Below, in pieces: positions 27,901 through 36,567 of a stretch of 64,000 nucleotides of DNA. The notes beneath the pieces are model-generated. The model searched no databases. It saw only the letters and a list, made by a program, of their open reading frames with translations, and was not told the origin of the DNA. The DNA is from BCD1 sp965230565 (GTDB taxonomy: Bacteria > Bacteroidota > Bacteroidia > Chitinophagales > Saprospiraceae): positions 310,001-374,000 of the forward strand of contig CBDDLH010000007.1 of NCBI GenBank assembly GCA_965230565.1, written 5' to 3'. Every line of letters begins with the position of its first letter. The stretch's first letter is position 1. The translations under genes were made by a program, and so were the position numbers.

Positions 27901-30900
27901 TTGAAATTGATATTGACGGTACTGCTTCTTTTGCAGATGCAGGTCCAAACGGTCTTATTGACTGTCAAAACTCCTCGGTCACCCTTGATGGCAGTAACTC
28001 TACGGTCGGCCCCGAATATGTCCTTACGTGGACCGATGGAAACAATACCGTTTTAGGTAATGATCCAATGATAACAGTTAATTTGCCGGGAACCTATATT
28101 CTTTCGGTCGCCAACCAGGATAATGGTTGTATGTCTTCTGACAGTGTTACGGTCACCGTGGACATGGAACAACCTACTGCAGTAATAACCGGGGTAGAAA
28201 TTTTGAACTGTGCCAATACCGTGGTTACTCTGGACGGAACGGGATCTCTTCCGGGCAGCGATTACAGTTTTTCCTGGCAAAGTCCGCTCGGAACCGAAGT
28301 AGTTTCTACGGATACATTTGATGTAAATTCCCCCGGAAGCTATTTCCTGGTGGTCAACAATAATATTAATGGCTGTTCAGATACCACATCAGCAGCTGTT
28401 ACACAAAACATTATAGCTCCCACAGCAGACCCAGGGCCGGATTTGACTATTGACTGTTCAGTTACTTCGGTTACTTTTGACGGATCAGGTTCTACAGGTG
28501 ACGGTGTGCTTGGATTCACCTGGTTTAACGAAAGTGATGTAGAGATTGGCAATATGGTTACACAGGATGCTGACACTCCGGGTACTTACCAACTGATCGT
28601 TACTGATACTGAAAACAGTTGTACTGATACAGCTTCGGTATTGTTGACCACCAGCTCGGTTTATCCTTTGGCGGAGGCTGGAGCTGATACATTAATCAAT
28701 TGTACCAACACCTCCATCTTCCTCAGTTCTGCAGGTTCTGATAGCGGACCGGAATACACCTATGAGTGGCAGGACGAAAATGGTGATCAACTGGGTGTTA
28801 ATGCGACAGTTGAAGTCAACAATACGGGTCAATACACTTTGGTAGTTACGAATACAGATAATGGTTGTGCTTCCACGGATATTATTAATGTTGGGGAAGA
28901 TTTCACTGCTCCACTTGCTGACGCTGGTCCAAACCAGGTATTGGATTGTATCAGCAATAGTGTAACGTTGGATGCAAGTGGCTCTCAGCAAGGTTCAAAT
29001 ATCTCCTATGCCTGGGAAGATAGTAATAATAATCCTGTCGGAAGTGGCATTACCCTTCCAGTCAATGCAGCTGACACCTACACACTTGTAGTTACTGATT
29101 CAACCAATGGGTGTTCCTCTACAGCTACCACCCAAGTCACCCAGCAGCTGGATGCTCCGATTGCCGATGCAGGGCCGGACATGGAATTAAATTGCCTTAC
29201 GACAGAGGTCACTCTCGATGGAAGCAATTCAACCTCCGGACCCAATATTCAGGTGCAATGGACAAATGCTGCCGGAAATCCGCTGGGGAATAATATACAA
29301 TTACAAACATCTTCTGCAGGCACCTACAGTATCAACCTGCTGGACACATCCAATGGATGCACATCGGTTTCCAATGTGGTAGTCACTATTGACACCATTG
29401 CCCCAGATCTGCCTGTATTGCCGAATGTAGTACTCAACTGTTATGGTCCCCAGGCTACCATCGGTGAAAGCCTGGCTGAAGATAACCCGAACTGGAGTTT
29501 TTCATGGCTGGATGAAAATAACGATTTCATTTCGTCGGAGGACACCATTATTGTGCAATCTGCTGGTACTTACACCTTATACGTCAGGGACATTACGAAT
29601 TTCTGCAATGACGATGTTTCTGTTACGGTAAGTGAAGATTTAATAGTCCCCATAGCTGATGCAGGAAATGATGCTACCCTCGACTGTGTAACACCAAACT
29701 TCACCCTGGACGGTAGCAATTCAGACCAGGGGGCCGACATCATCTTTGAATGGTATGATGGAAATAATATGTTGATCAGTAATGAAGTCACCTTTGAAAT
29801 ATCAACCGCGGACTCCTATACCCTTGTGGTAACGGATCAAGGTAATGGTTGTTCTTCCCAGGCATCGGTTAGCATCCACCAGGAATTAGATGCCCCAACG
29901 GCCGATGCTGGTCCGGATCTGATCTTAAATTGCAATGAAACTTCTGTCACCCTGGATGGTAGTAATTCATCCAGTGGTCCGACTATTACAACAACCTGGA
30001 CTGATATTAATGGTAATACTGTTGGTAATTCGCTCCAGGCTCAGATAGACATTCCCGGTGTATACACATTGAGTATTACTGATACTTCGAATGGTTGTAT
30101 TTCTGTTTCGGAAGCTGAAGTCGCCATTGATACCTTGTCTCCGGCAGTGGCTCCTATTAGTGATGAGGTACTAAATTGTTTCTCACCAGAAACTACACTC
30201 GGTGACATAATATCGATGGACAATCCTGATTGGATGTTCAACTGGGAAGATGACTTAGGTACTTTTCTGGCCTCCACAGATACACTCCACGTTTCAGCCC
30301 CAGGCGCCTATACTTTAACGGTAACCAATCCTGATAATTTCTGTGAATCACAGGTTGGTGCAATTGTAACCGAAGATTTTGTTGTACCTGTAGTAGATGC
30401 CGGAAATGATTCCACTTTAACTTGTTCAACAACATCCATTATTCTGGATGGCAGTAACTCTGATAACGGTCCTGGCTACTCATTGGATTGGCAGAACAGT
30501 ATGAACGAATCTCTGGGGCAAGGGATTAATGCTTCTATTTCCCTTGCTGACACTTATACCTTGTGGGTTACAAATCTCAATAACGGATGTATTGCCTCCG
30601 ATCAGGTTTCCATTGCTCAGGATACCATTGCTCCAGTTGTGGACGCCGGCCAGGGTGGAACATTAACTTGTGTGGTATTGGATCTGGATCTGGATGGATC
30701 GACTTCCGTTTATGGTTCCAACCCGGAATTTTCGTGGACCGATGAAGATGGTATGGAAATCGGGACCAGTTTAATGCAAAACGTTTCAGGGCCGGGTACA
30801 TACACCCTTAGTATTACCAATCTTGAAAATGGATGTGAGGACAATAGTAGCGTCACCGTTTTACAGAATATTACGCCTCCCGTAGCAAATGCCGGCCAGG

Positions 30901-32651
30901 ACATTGTCCTAAATTGTTATCAGCCAACCGCTAGTCTGGATGGAAGTAATTCCAGCGAAGGAAACAATTTTGAATATGAATGGCAGGATCCAGGCCTGGT
31001 AACCCTGGGCACAGGAACAAGTCTTGATGTAAATATTGGCCAGGAATACACATTAATAGTAACTGACACAGATAACGGTTGTATTTCAAACGATGTCGCT
31101 ACGGTCAGTGAAGATTTTGAAGCACCTATCTCAGATGCAGGAACAGATATTACTTTGGATTGTCAGACCACTGAAACTTTCCTGGGAGGTTCCGGAACTT
31201 CTTCAGGGGTCTCCATTGAATATTCCTGGTTCAATGAATCAGGAGAAAATATCGGATCGGACATCGATCATTTTACAGAGGATGAAGGAACTTTTGAATT
31301 GGTCGTTTTTGATAACAGTAATGGTTGTTCGGATACCAGTTCGGTTGTTGTTTCCATAGATCAGGAATATCCGGAAATTGCCGGAACGGTAAATGAAATC
31401 CTCACTTGTATTCAATTGACTGCTACACTTGATGCTACAGGGTCTTCAGATGGTAATGAATTCAGTTATGACTGGTCTCCGATTACCGGAGGAGTTATTA
31501 GCCCCGGTCTGGATGAACTGACTCCATTTGTCAGTGCTCCGGGAACTTATCAATTAGTTATTACCAATACAGATAATAATTGTGAAGTGACCACCACCTT
31601 TGAGGTACTACAGGACATTGAGCCTCCTGTGGCTGATGCAGGTGAAGGTTTTGAATTGAATTGTCATGCTCCCGTGAGTTCATTAAATGGAAATCTCTCC
31701 TATCCTGCCGGATCACTTGAATTTAACTGGAGTACCTCTGACGGTCAATTTGAGTCGGACACCAATATTCCGCAACCAACAATTTCTTTCCCCGGAAATT
31801 ACCTTTTGACAGTAGTCAATACTCAAAATGGTTGTACAGACACCGATCAGGTGACGATCACTTCCAATTTCATTACAGACATGGAAGTGGAGGTTCAGCA
31901 CCCGGATTGTCATGGTGAGACCGGGAATCTTGTGGTGCCCTCCGTTACAGGCGGTATTCCTCCTTTTCTCTACTCTGTTGATGGTGGGGAAACCTTTGGG
32001 CAAAGTAATATTTTCAACAACCTTCCCGGAGGTGTTTATGACATTGTTATTATGGACTCCAATGACTGTTTGCTGGAATCATCAGGTCAGATCATTGAAC
32101 CGGATGAATTATTGCTGACCCTGGACACCGATGTGACTATTTTGCTTGGTGATGATTACCAGTTATTTGCGCTGACCAATTTGTCTGAATCGCAAATCGA
32201 CACTGTTTTATGGACCCCCACAACAGACCTGAGCTGTACGGGTTGTCTTTCTCCTATTGCCACGCCTTTTGAAAGTACTCAGTATGCCGTGGAAGTGATT
32301 GACACCAACGGTTGTAACGCCATTGCCTTCCAGAGCATTTTTGTAGACAGGCGCACCAATGTGTTCATTCCCAATGTGTTTTCACCAAACGGAGATGGAA
32401 ATAATGACATTTTCACCATTTTCTCTGACCTGAAAAGTGTGGAAAGGGTACATTCCTTCCAGATTTACAATCGCTGGGGAGAAGTGGTATTTGAAGCCTA
32501 TGATTTCCCGACCAATGACCCATCCTATGGGTGGAATGGCATCTTCCGGGGTAAACTTATGAACCCCGCCGTTTTTGTCTACAAGGCGGAGATTGAGTTT
32601 ATTGATGGCAGGAAGGAGTTATATAAGGGGGATGTGGCGTTAATCAGGTAA
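24933..32651 (+). CDS. Giant secreted adhesin: lectin-like domain, two repeat arrays, type B T9SS signal
   Basis: 2572 aa. Signal peptide 1-29 (ends AVAWSQ); residues about 170-370 look like an L-type lectin domain (VNLNFGNIDGNGADGICMVY, FIIEFDTWDN, GNIEDGLDHEVTFNW); then nine repeats of about 43 aa (ICDGDSYFAGGANQTTSGTY...GCDST) to about residue 830; then about 18 PKD-like modules of about 80 aa (ADAGPDLTLDC...VTLDGSNS...PGTYTL.VTD..NGC), each with a conserved Cys pair; and finally a gliding-motility type C-terminal domain (NVFSPNGDGNNDIFTIF...YNRWGEVVFEA...GWNGIFRG). It should be exported by the type IX system and displayed on the surface for adhesion or gliding. Acidic composition and repeats resemble SprB-class proteins. 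Confidence 0.93.
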   Translation: MRKQLQNYFILFFIFAVLFLGINAVAWSQNTPCTATVLPSNMTGFQTFSTNGMTASGVPAPDCGGNPGVDIWFQTTVPASGYINIVTLPNVMNNAAMAIYTGVCSNLQEFACTESDNCGNSNMPIWDWGNLAPGTTIFIRLWVESGGNGDFDIQISDTFSSSTNFDLVPTGDAFSNGPDCVQLTATVPSQEGCAWSPNMVDFTQPFTNTVNLNFGNIDGNGADGICMVYHLDPAGMSTCGIGGGQIGSGGIQNSFIIEFDTWDNGATFSDIPGDHVSVNINGDMMNAINGPFNLGNIEDGLDHEVTFNWNPVGNIYEIYFDGALVLTGSYDVINNCFGGNSMVWCGFTGSTGAASNNQLVCAAPSDVYPSGDQSVVEVEICEGDSYFAGGANQTTSGTYSDNFVAYNGCDSIITTILTVTPAIMETENVSICDGDSYFAGGANQTTSGTYMDTYTTPAGCDSTVTTILTVDPIVEMTENVSICDGDSYFAGGANQTTGGTYVDVFMSVNGCDSTVTTILTIDPNIEMTENVSICDGDSYFAGGANQTTSGTYTDVYMAANGCDSTVTTILTIDPNVEMTENVSICDGDSYFAGGANQTTSGTYTDIFMTTAGCDSTVITNLTVNPNIETTENVAICDGDSYFVGGANQTTSGTYTDVYMSAAGCDSTVMTILTVNPNIETTLFETICDGDSFFAGGANQTTSGIYTDIYMAANGCDSTVITNLTVNPNVETNVTESICEGDVFFVGGSFQTNPGTYTDIYVAANGCDSTVYTELIVNPNVFTTLNETICEGDCYFVGGMPFCTTGTHEVVLTSYLNCDSTVQLNLTVANPQADIVEPLIITCENPTITLDGSNSDTGPGITYLWTASDLDCFEGDYTNPVVDVSCPDIYTLLVFYDIGGGQQCLAMDEVVVQEYTIPPNVVIDPPGELNCSDPCTTISASQSDNGPPFVPTWTNQNGFVSNDLNPEVCEPGTYTLTILNEDNGCSESASIEIDIDGTASFADAGPNGLIDCQNSSVTLDGSNSTVGPEYVLTWTDGNNTVLGNDPMITVNLPGTYILSVANQDNGCMSSDSVTVTVDMEQPTAVITGVEILNCANTVVTLDGTGSLPGSDYSFSWQSPLGTEVVSTDTFDVNSPGSYFLVVNNNINGCSDTTSAAVTQNIIAPTADPGPDLTIDCSVTSVTFDGSGSTGDGVLGFTWFNESDVEIGNMVTQDADTPGTYQLIVTDTENSCTDTASVLLTTSSVYPLAEAGADTLINCTNTSIFLSSAGSDSGPEYTYEWQDENGDQLGVNATVEVNNTGQYTLVVTNTDNGCASTDIINVGEDFTAPLADAGPNQVLDCISNSVTLDASGSQQGSNISYAWEDSNNNPVGSGITLPVNAADTYTLVVTDSTNGCSSTATTQVTQQLDAPIADAGPDMELNCLTTEVTLDGSNSTSGPNIQVQWTNAAGNPLGNNIQLQTSSAGTYSINLLDTSNGCTSVSNVVVTIDTIAPDLPVLPNVVLNCYGPQATIGESLAEDNPNWSFSWLDENNDFISSEDTIIVQSAGTYTLYVRDITNFCNDDVSVTVSEDLIVPIADAGNDATLDCVTPNFTLDGSNSDQGADIIFEWYDGNNMLISNEVTFEISTADSYTLVVTDQGNGCSSQASVSIHQELDAPTADAGPDLILNCNETSVTLDGSNSSSGPTITTTWTDINGNTVGNSLQAQIDIPGVYTLSITDTSNGCISVSEAEVAIDTLSPAVAPISDEVLNCFSPETTLGDIISMDNPDWMFNWEDDLGTFLASTDTLHVSAPGAYTLTVTNPDNFCESQVGAIVTEDFVVPVVDAGNDSTLTCSTTSIILDGSNSDNGPGYSLDWQNSMNESLGQGINASISLADTYTLWVTNLNNGCIASDQVSIAQDTIAPVVDAGQGGTLTCVVLDLDLDGSTSVYGSNPEFSWTDEDGMEIGTSLMQNVSGPGTYTLSITNLENGCEDNSSVTVLQNITPPVANAGQDIVLNCYQPTASLDGSNSSEGNNFEYEWQDPGLVTLGTGTSLDVNIGQEYTLIVTDTDNGCISNDVATVSEDFEAPISDAGTDITLDCQTTETFLGGSGTSSGVSIEYSWFNESGENIGSDIDHFTEDEGTFELVVFDNSNGCSDTSSVVVSIDQEYPEIAGTVNEILTCIQLTATLDATGSSDGNEFSYDWSPITGGVISPGLDELTPFVSAPGTYQLVITNTDNNCEVTTTFEVLQDIEPPVADAGEGFELNCHAPVSSLNGNLSYPAGSLEFNWSTSDGQFESDTNIPQPTISFPGNYLLTVVNTQNGCTDTDQVTITSNFITDMEVEVQHPDCHGETGNLVVPSVTGGIPPFLYSVDGGETFGQSNIFNNLPGGVYDIVIMDSNDCLLESSGQIIEPDELLLTLDTDVTILLGDDYQLFALTNLSESQIDTVLWTPTTDLSCTGCLSPIATPFESTQYAVEVIDTNGCNAIAFQSIFVDRRTNVFIPNVFSPNGDGNNDIFTIFSDLKSVERVHSFQIYNRWGEVVFEAYDFPTNDPSYGWNGIFRGKLMNPAVFVYKAEIEFIDGRKELYKGDVALIR
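26056..27414 (+). repeat. Array 1 in the adhesin: nine CDGDSYFAGG repeats
   Basis: Nine in-frame units of about 43 codons. The first is ICEGDSYFAGGANQTTSGTY, the middle units are nearly identical, and the last two diverge (FFVGGSFQTNPGTY, YFVGGMPFCTTGTH). Each unit has two cysteines (I-C-D/E-G-D and G/N-C-D-S). The gradient of divergence toward the 3' end suggests recent expansion in the middle units. Confidence 0.85.
29158..30620 (+). repeat. Higher-order (three-module) duplication inside adhesin array 2
   Basis: Within the PKD-like array the module series ADAGPDMELNC / LPNVVLNC...DNPNW / ADAGNDATLDC recurs as ADAGPDLILNC / SDEVLNC...DNPDW / VDAGNDSTLTC. The first modules start at about 29163 and 29901, so the three-module unit is about 740 bases. 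Even the atypical middle module (with a TLGD/TIGE in place of TLDGSNS) is repeated, so the unit was copied as a block. Confidence 0.7.
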
Positions 32652-32714
32652 AAATGAAATGAGATTGTTTCATTAGTAAAACCGTTTGCTTTAATGCGAA
32701 ATTCGTTTTTTTTT

Positions 32715-32790
32715 CGCGCGGATAACGCAGATTTTCGCAGATATTAATTTTTTTCCTTTACTGTCTGCGTTTTTCTGCGTTATCAGCGTG
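32715..32790. repeat. Imperfect inverted repeat with GATAACGCAGA arms
   Basis: The left arm, 32715-32741 (GCGGATAACGCAGA...CGCAGA), pairs with 32764-32790 (TCTGCG...TCTGCGTTATCAGCG) over about 27 bases with a few mismatches. The AACGCAGAtttnCGCAGA motif is a familiar dispersed intergenic sequence in Bacteroidota and other phyla. It also lies between convergent genes (adhesin and the 190-aa reverse gene), so it may double as a terminator, with a T run just before the left arm for reverse reading. Confidence 0.7.
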
Positions 32791-32826
32791 AAACAGACTT
32801 AGGAGACAACCTCATTTTTATTAGGT

Positions 32827-33399
32827 TTATAATAATTTCTTATCTACATTTTTACCCAAAAATTCCCAGTTAACTCCATTAATATCCATATTTCGTTGGT
32901 TTCTTGACCAATAGATCCCACAATCCTGGCATTGGAATATAACTGCAGGAAAATGATTTTGCCATTTTTTCATGTTTTCTACATCCATGTCAGCCATTTC
33001 ATTTAAGATCATTTTCATATCATGCTTTAACTGACAATTACATTTCCCCGGCTCCTTTTGCACCTCAAATTCCATACTTTGAAAAAGCTTTAAAAGTTTA
33101 ACAGATAACTTCAGCTTAATACCAGATTGAATAAAAAACAAATATTTACTCAATTGTCTCCGGGGTTCGAATTCTAAATGATGGTGAGATTCTAAAATTT
33201 TGTCATAAACCGGGCGGAAAAATTTCAACCACTTTTGAATGGCATTTAGATCCAGTTGCACTACTCTTTCCTGCAATTGCTTAATTTGGGTATTTATTTC
33301 CTTATTCCAGCTAGTTAATTGCTCCTCACGACCTTGATCCCAAACTTCATCCAGTCTTTTCCAAAGGTCATAATACTGTTCGTTAATAGGTTTTTGCAT
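32827..33399 (-). CDS. Hypothetical protein (190 aa)
   Basis: Not recognised. It is mostly helical and charged, with no signal peptide or membrane segment; the N-terminus is KPINEQYYDLWKRLDEVWDQ. Single Cys-containing segments CNCQLK and CQDCGIYW in the C-terminal half could bind a metal (C-x-C ... C-x2-C). Its start codon directly follows the stop codon of the 513-aa gene upstream, with no gap, so the pair is co-translated and presumably functions together. Confidence 0.7.
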   Translation of the reverse strand: MQKPINEQYYDLWKRLDEVWDQGREEQLTSWNKEINTQIKQLQERVVQLDLNAIQKWLKFFRPVYDKILESHHHLEFEPRRQLSKYLFFIQSGIKLKLSVKLLKLFQSMEFEVQKEPGKCNCQLKHDMKMILNEMADMDVENMKKWQNHFPAVIFQCQDCGIYWSRNQRNMDINGVNWEFLGKNVDKKLL

Positions 33400-34941
33400 T
33401 CAATTAGTTTTTTGATTTAATTTATCATGTCTTTTATTTTCCAGGGAAGCCACTGCAAATTCCCAGAGATCATCATAAGGGATGATTTCCACTTCATGAG
33501 CCTGGTTGGCAAAATCCAGCGGCACTTCATCCAGTTTCTGCCGATATTTTTTGGCTCTCCGGAGGGTGGCTGTTTTGTGAAAGCCTGAAATCGGCATTTG
33601 CATCAACATTTTGATAAAACAGTTGCTGCGAAAAGTCTCATCCTTTTTTAGATATCGGGAGCAATATTTTTCTGTCGTTTCCAGGCGCTCAAAAGCTGCA
33701 TCGTATTTCCCTTGATCTATCAAAAACAAGAAGTGGATAATCAAAATAGGTACGTTCAAACCTCGCTTGTCTTTTGAATATTCGGGAACATCATTGAGGA
33801 ATCTTGCCAACCTGAACTTGGAAAACTCATTTTCTTCTGCAACAGGTACGATCTTGCCTAAATTAATAAGGTAGTGCACATAAGCACCATAAAGCGCCCA
33901 ATTTTCCCGGATGGTGGAAGGCATAAACTTAAAATGTTTGCTATGCGTAGATTCCCGGTAAATCATATAGGCATCCTGATAATGACCAGTATGCATAGCC
34001 AACATAAACCCATGTATCTGTCTTGTAAACCAGTTGAAATTTCCTTTTTGGGTCAGTGACTTGGCTTTTTCAATGGTGAGTTTCCCGGCTTCATACTGTT
34101 TTAATTGAATATGACAAGTCACTTTCTGATTCAAAAAGGCCCCTATGGCTATATTGTTGGCCATTCCCTTCTCCTCAAAGAAATCAATTGCATCTTCACA
34201 AACCTTCAGCGTTTCCCGGTATTCATTAATAATCAGGTAGCGAATCAATAAAATAAACCTGCCATATAAATGAATGGTACCATTTTCGAATTTCTCCATG
34301 AGCGGTTTCAGCTTTTGATAGTACATCTCAGCCGTTTCACTAATCTCTTCATTGGGTGCCTGGGATTTTATTTTAAACATGACCATCCCATAATACTCAA
34401 AAGCAGTATCCTTGGCCAGTTTGATCTCCATATGTTCATGATAGAGGTCATTATAATGATTCAACTGTTTCAAGTCAGCTTCCCAGGTACTGTAATGCTC
34501 CCGAAGGTATAAACTAATATCTGCGATTATATCTGAAAATCCGTGCTTAAGAGCCACCTTAAGTACTTGTTTACTCAAAGCCACTGCAGCAGAACGAGCC
34601 TGACGTAAATACAAGATCTTAACAGCCGTCCAGTTTCGGAAACACTCCTGGAAAGCATTATCCCTCTCATCGAAATGTTTCGGATCAAGAAAATAAAGGG
34701 TATTGAGCATATCCTTTTTGAGATAGCTCTTAAGTTTACGATAATTACCGGTTTTGGAAGATTTGAATCCCAGGGCTTCTGCTGCCTCCTCATCAGTTGC
34801 AACTTCTTCATTCGAAAGTAGTTCATAGAACCTTTCAATCTTTCCCATTTTTGAGGAGGAGCCATTGGAATTCCCTAAAACACGGACATGATCCTGCCTG
34901 TATTTTTTCAGAATGAGTGCGAGTTCCTTGAGTTTTTTCAT
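33400..34941 (-). CDS. Hypothetical helical-repeat protein (513 aa)
   Basis: Not recognised. The first 90 residues (NEEVATDEEAAEALGFKSSKTGNYRKLKSYLKKDM) resemble a DNA-binding or sigma-like helical domain, and the rest is a long series of amphipathic helices with TPR-like spacing (EYYGMVMFKIKSQ, KAKSLTQKGNFNWF, GHYQDAYMIYRES). No transmembrane or signal segment. A regulatory or scaffolding role is only a guess. It directly abuts the downstream 190-aa gene and is preceded by an unusually long AT-rich intergenic region. Confidence 0.7.
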   Translation of the reverse strand: MKKLKELALILKKYRQDHVRVLGNSNGSSSKMGKIERFYELLSNEEVATDEEAAEALGFKSSKTGNYRKLKSYLKKDMLNTLYFLDPKHFDERDNAFQECFRNWTAVKILYLRQARSAAVALSKQVLKVALKHGFSDIIADISLYLREHYSTWEADLKQLNHYNDLYHEHMEIKLAKDTAFEYYGMVMFKIKSQAPNEEISETAEMYYQKLKPLMEKFENGTIHLYGRFILLIRYLIINEYRETLKVCEDAIDFFEEKGMANNIAIGAFLNQKVTCHIQLKQYEAGKLTIEKAKSLTQKGNFNWFTRQIHGFMLAMHTGHYQDAYMIYRESTHSKHFKFMPSTIRENWALYGAYVHYLINLGKIVPVAEENEFSKFRLARFLNDVPEYSKDKRGLNVPILIIHFLFLIDQGKYDAAFERLETTEKYCSRYLKKDETFRSNCFIKMLMQMPISGFHKTATLRRAKKYRQKLDEVPLDFANQAHEVEIIPYDDLWEFAVASLENKRHDKLNQKTN

Positions 34942-35648
34942 ACTAATTTGCCCAACAACGGGGGGTTTGTTGTAAAAAAAATAGTACGGGTGAATCGATT
35001 TACCTTGCAGAAAGGTAGGGAACTATTTGGTTAGATGTTCTCCTCAAATATAATTAACTAATCATGGAAAATTAAAAATTACCGGAAAATCTTATCGATA
35101 ATTATTCAGATCATCCTTTTGTCTTTCCATAAAAACAAAAAAAAATTACAGGAATAACGGTCAATTTAGCATTTGGATTAAAGTATGTTTAACAACTTTA
35201 TTGGGGGTTTTTAATTCTTTCGCAACGAAATTCTAAATCACTGGAAAATGGATGAAATGGAAGAATGGAAAGGTGGTCAAGAACTTCTTTCCTCCAATCC
35301 CCCCCTTCCAGTTTTCCTTTGCTGTGGCTAAAAAACAAATCCTGAATAAAACATTGATTTTCAGTTTTCGAAAAATCTGAACAAGCTCTAAAACAACCAA
35401 CTTTTATTTCACAGAAACACAAAATATCTGCCCAAAAATTATTTTTTCGAACAATTTTTGAAAAAAAATATCAATAATCGATTCATTTGGAATATAAAAA
35501 ACCTTCGATTTTATAAGCGGTTTCAGGAATTTCTAATTTTCATAAAATGTTAAGGATCAAGCAATTAATTTTTTATAAGTTTTAAAAAAAATTGTTTTTA
35601 ATTAAGCGTTTCCTGTAAAGTTGTCCGTGGATAGGGCTGGTCAGGCCT

Positions 35649-35694
35649 GTAAGTTTGTAATCGAAAAGCAAAACATTTTACAGCACAAACTTAC
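35649..35694. promoter_or_regulatory. Inverted repeat GTAAGTTTGT / ACAAACTTAC upstream of a small ORF
   Basis: Perfect 10-base arms at 35649-35658 and 35685-35694, spacer 26 bases, ending 6 bases before the ATG at 35701. The position suggests a regulator-binding site or an RNA stem that hides the start; no T tract follows, so termination is unlikely. Confidence 0.35.
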
Positions 35695-35700
35695 AACATC

Positions 35701-35841
35701 ATGACAACCATTATTTACATTTTCTTCAGCTTGTTCCTTTCTTTCTCCCCTGCAGATTTCGACGGAAAATCCACAAAGCCGGGAATAAAATCCGGAGGAG
35801 AAAAATCAGAAATCATCATAACCGAATTAACGGGCGGATAA
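35701..35841 (+). CDS. Possible 46-aa small secreted or leader peptide
   Basis: ATG to TAA encodes 46 residues: a hydrophobic start (MTTIIYIFFSLFLSFSPADF) followed by a charged Gly/Lys-rich tail (KSTKPGIKSGGEKSE, IIITELTGG). It ends in GG. The short length is weak evidence on its own; support comes from the perfect inverted repeat just upstream and from its position at the head of the biosynthetic locus. It could equally be chance in AT-rich DNA. Confidence 0.3.
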   Translation: MTTIIYIFFSLFLSFSPADFDGKSTKPGIKSGGEKSEIIITELTGG

Positions 35842-36061
35842 TTACCATCAACGAAAAAATCCGAAAAAAAGAAAGCGAAAACTCAAAAAAAGTAACGATT
35901 CGACTTTCATCTAAAACACATAATGAATTGATTAAAAGCATATTAAATAAAAAAATTATCGACAAAATAACAAAACGGCAGTAAGCGCGAATATACAATT
36001 TGTCCTTTTTTCGACATCACTTTGCGCCTACCTTTACACCAACAAAAGAAAACAGGAAACA

Positions 36062-36496
36062 ATGACAATGACGACAAAACATAAAATAGGCAACAAAATC
36101 ATCAAGGTCAAACGCGAACCAAAACGCGTTGAATTTATGGCCGGCATTGAATTTGGAATGCTGAGTAAAGGATGTAAAAATTTCGGCATCTGTCGTATCC
36201 AAGTCATCAATAGAGAAAACCTGTTATCATCAAACAAAAAGTTTGAAAACTTCGAAGCAATGTCTTTGGTATATATAGAACCTGACGGGAAAGTGGAAAT
36301 GTTTTTCTTGAGCAAAGGCATGGACGAAAAAATTAAGGAATTGTACTTCGGACGAAAACATTTCATCGTTGGAGAAGATGTTATGATCAACGCTCCGGTG
36401 ATTTGCAAAAAACTCCCTCCGGGTAAAGGTTTTATTAAAAAAGGAGCATACCCGTTTGAAACCAGACCTTGGGGTTACTGGATACGATTCAATTAA
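36062..36496 (+). CDS. Hypothetical protein (144 aa) at the head of the biosynthetic locus
   Basis: Not recognised. It is cytoplasmic by sequence (no signal or membrane segment). Its most distinctive stretch is MLSKGCKNFGICRIQV (about residues 38-53), with two Cys five residues apart, followed by a beta-rich middle and a Pro/Gly-rich C-terminus (CKKLPPGKGFIKKGAYPF). It lies 71 bases before the ECF sigma factor on the same strand and may belong to the same regulatory unit. Confidence 0.65.
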   Translation: MTMTTKHKIGNKIIKVKREPKRVEFMAGIEFGMLSKGCKNFGICRIQVINRENLLSSNKKFENFEAMSLVYIEPDGKVEMFFLSKGMDEKIKELYFGRKHFIVGEDVMINAPVICKKLPPGKGFIKKGAYPFETRPWGYWIRFN

Positions 36497-36567
36497 AATC
36501 ACTACCACTTCCCCCATCAATCTTTACAATCAAATCAACCTTTTCTAATTTTTAAATTACAATCATT

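Larger units (their letters stand above)
34942..36061. other. AT-rich 1.1-kb intergenic region between divergent units
   Basis: It separates the reverse-strand hypothetical pair from the forward biosynthetic locus. It is strongly AT-rich with many A and T runs (especially 35400-35600). It contains an inverted repeat (35649-35694) and one short frame with a signal-like start (35701-35841). I see no other supportable gene. Promoters for both divergent units must lie here. Confidence 0.6.
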
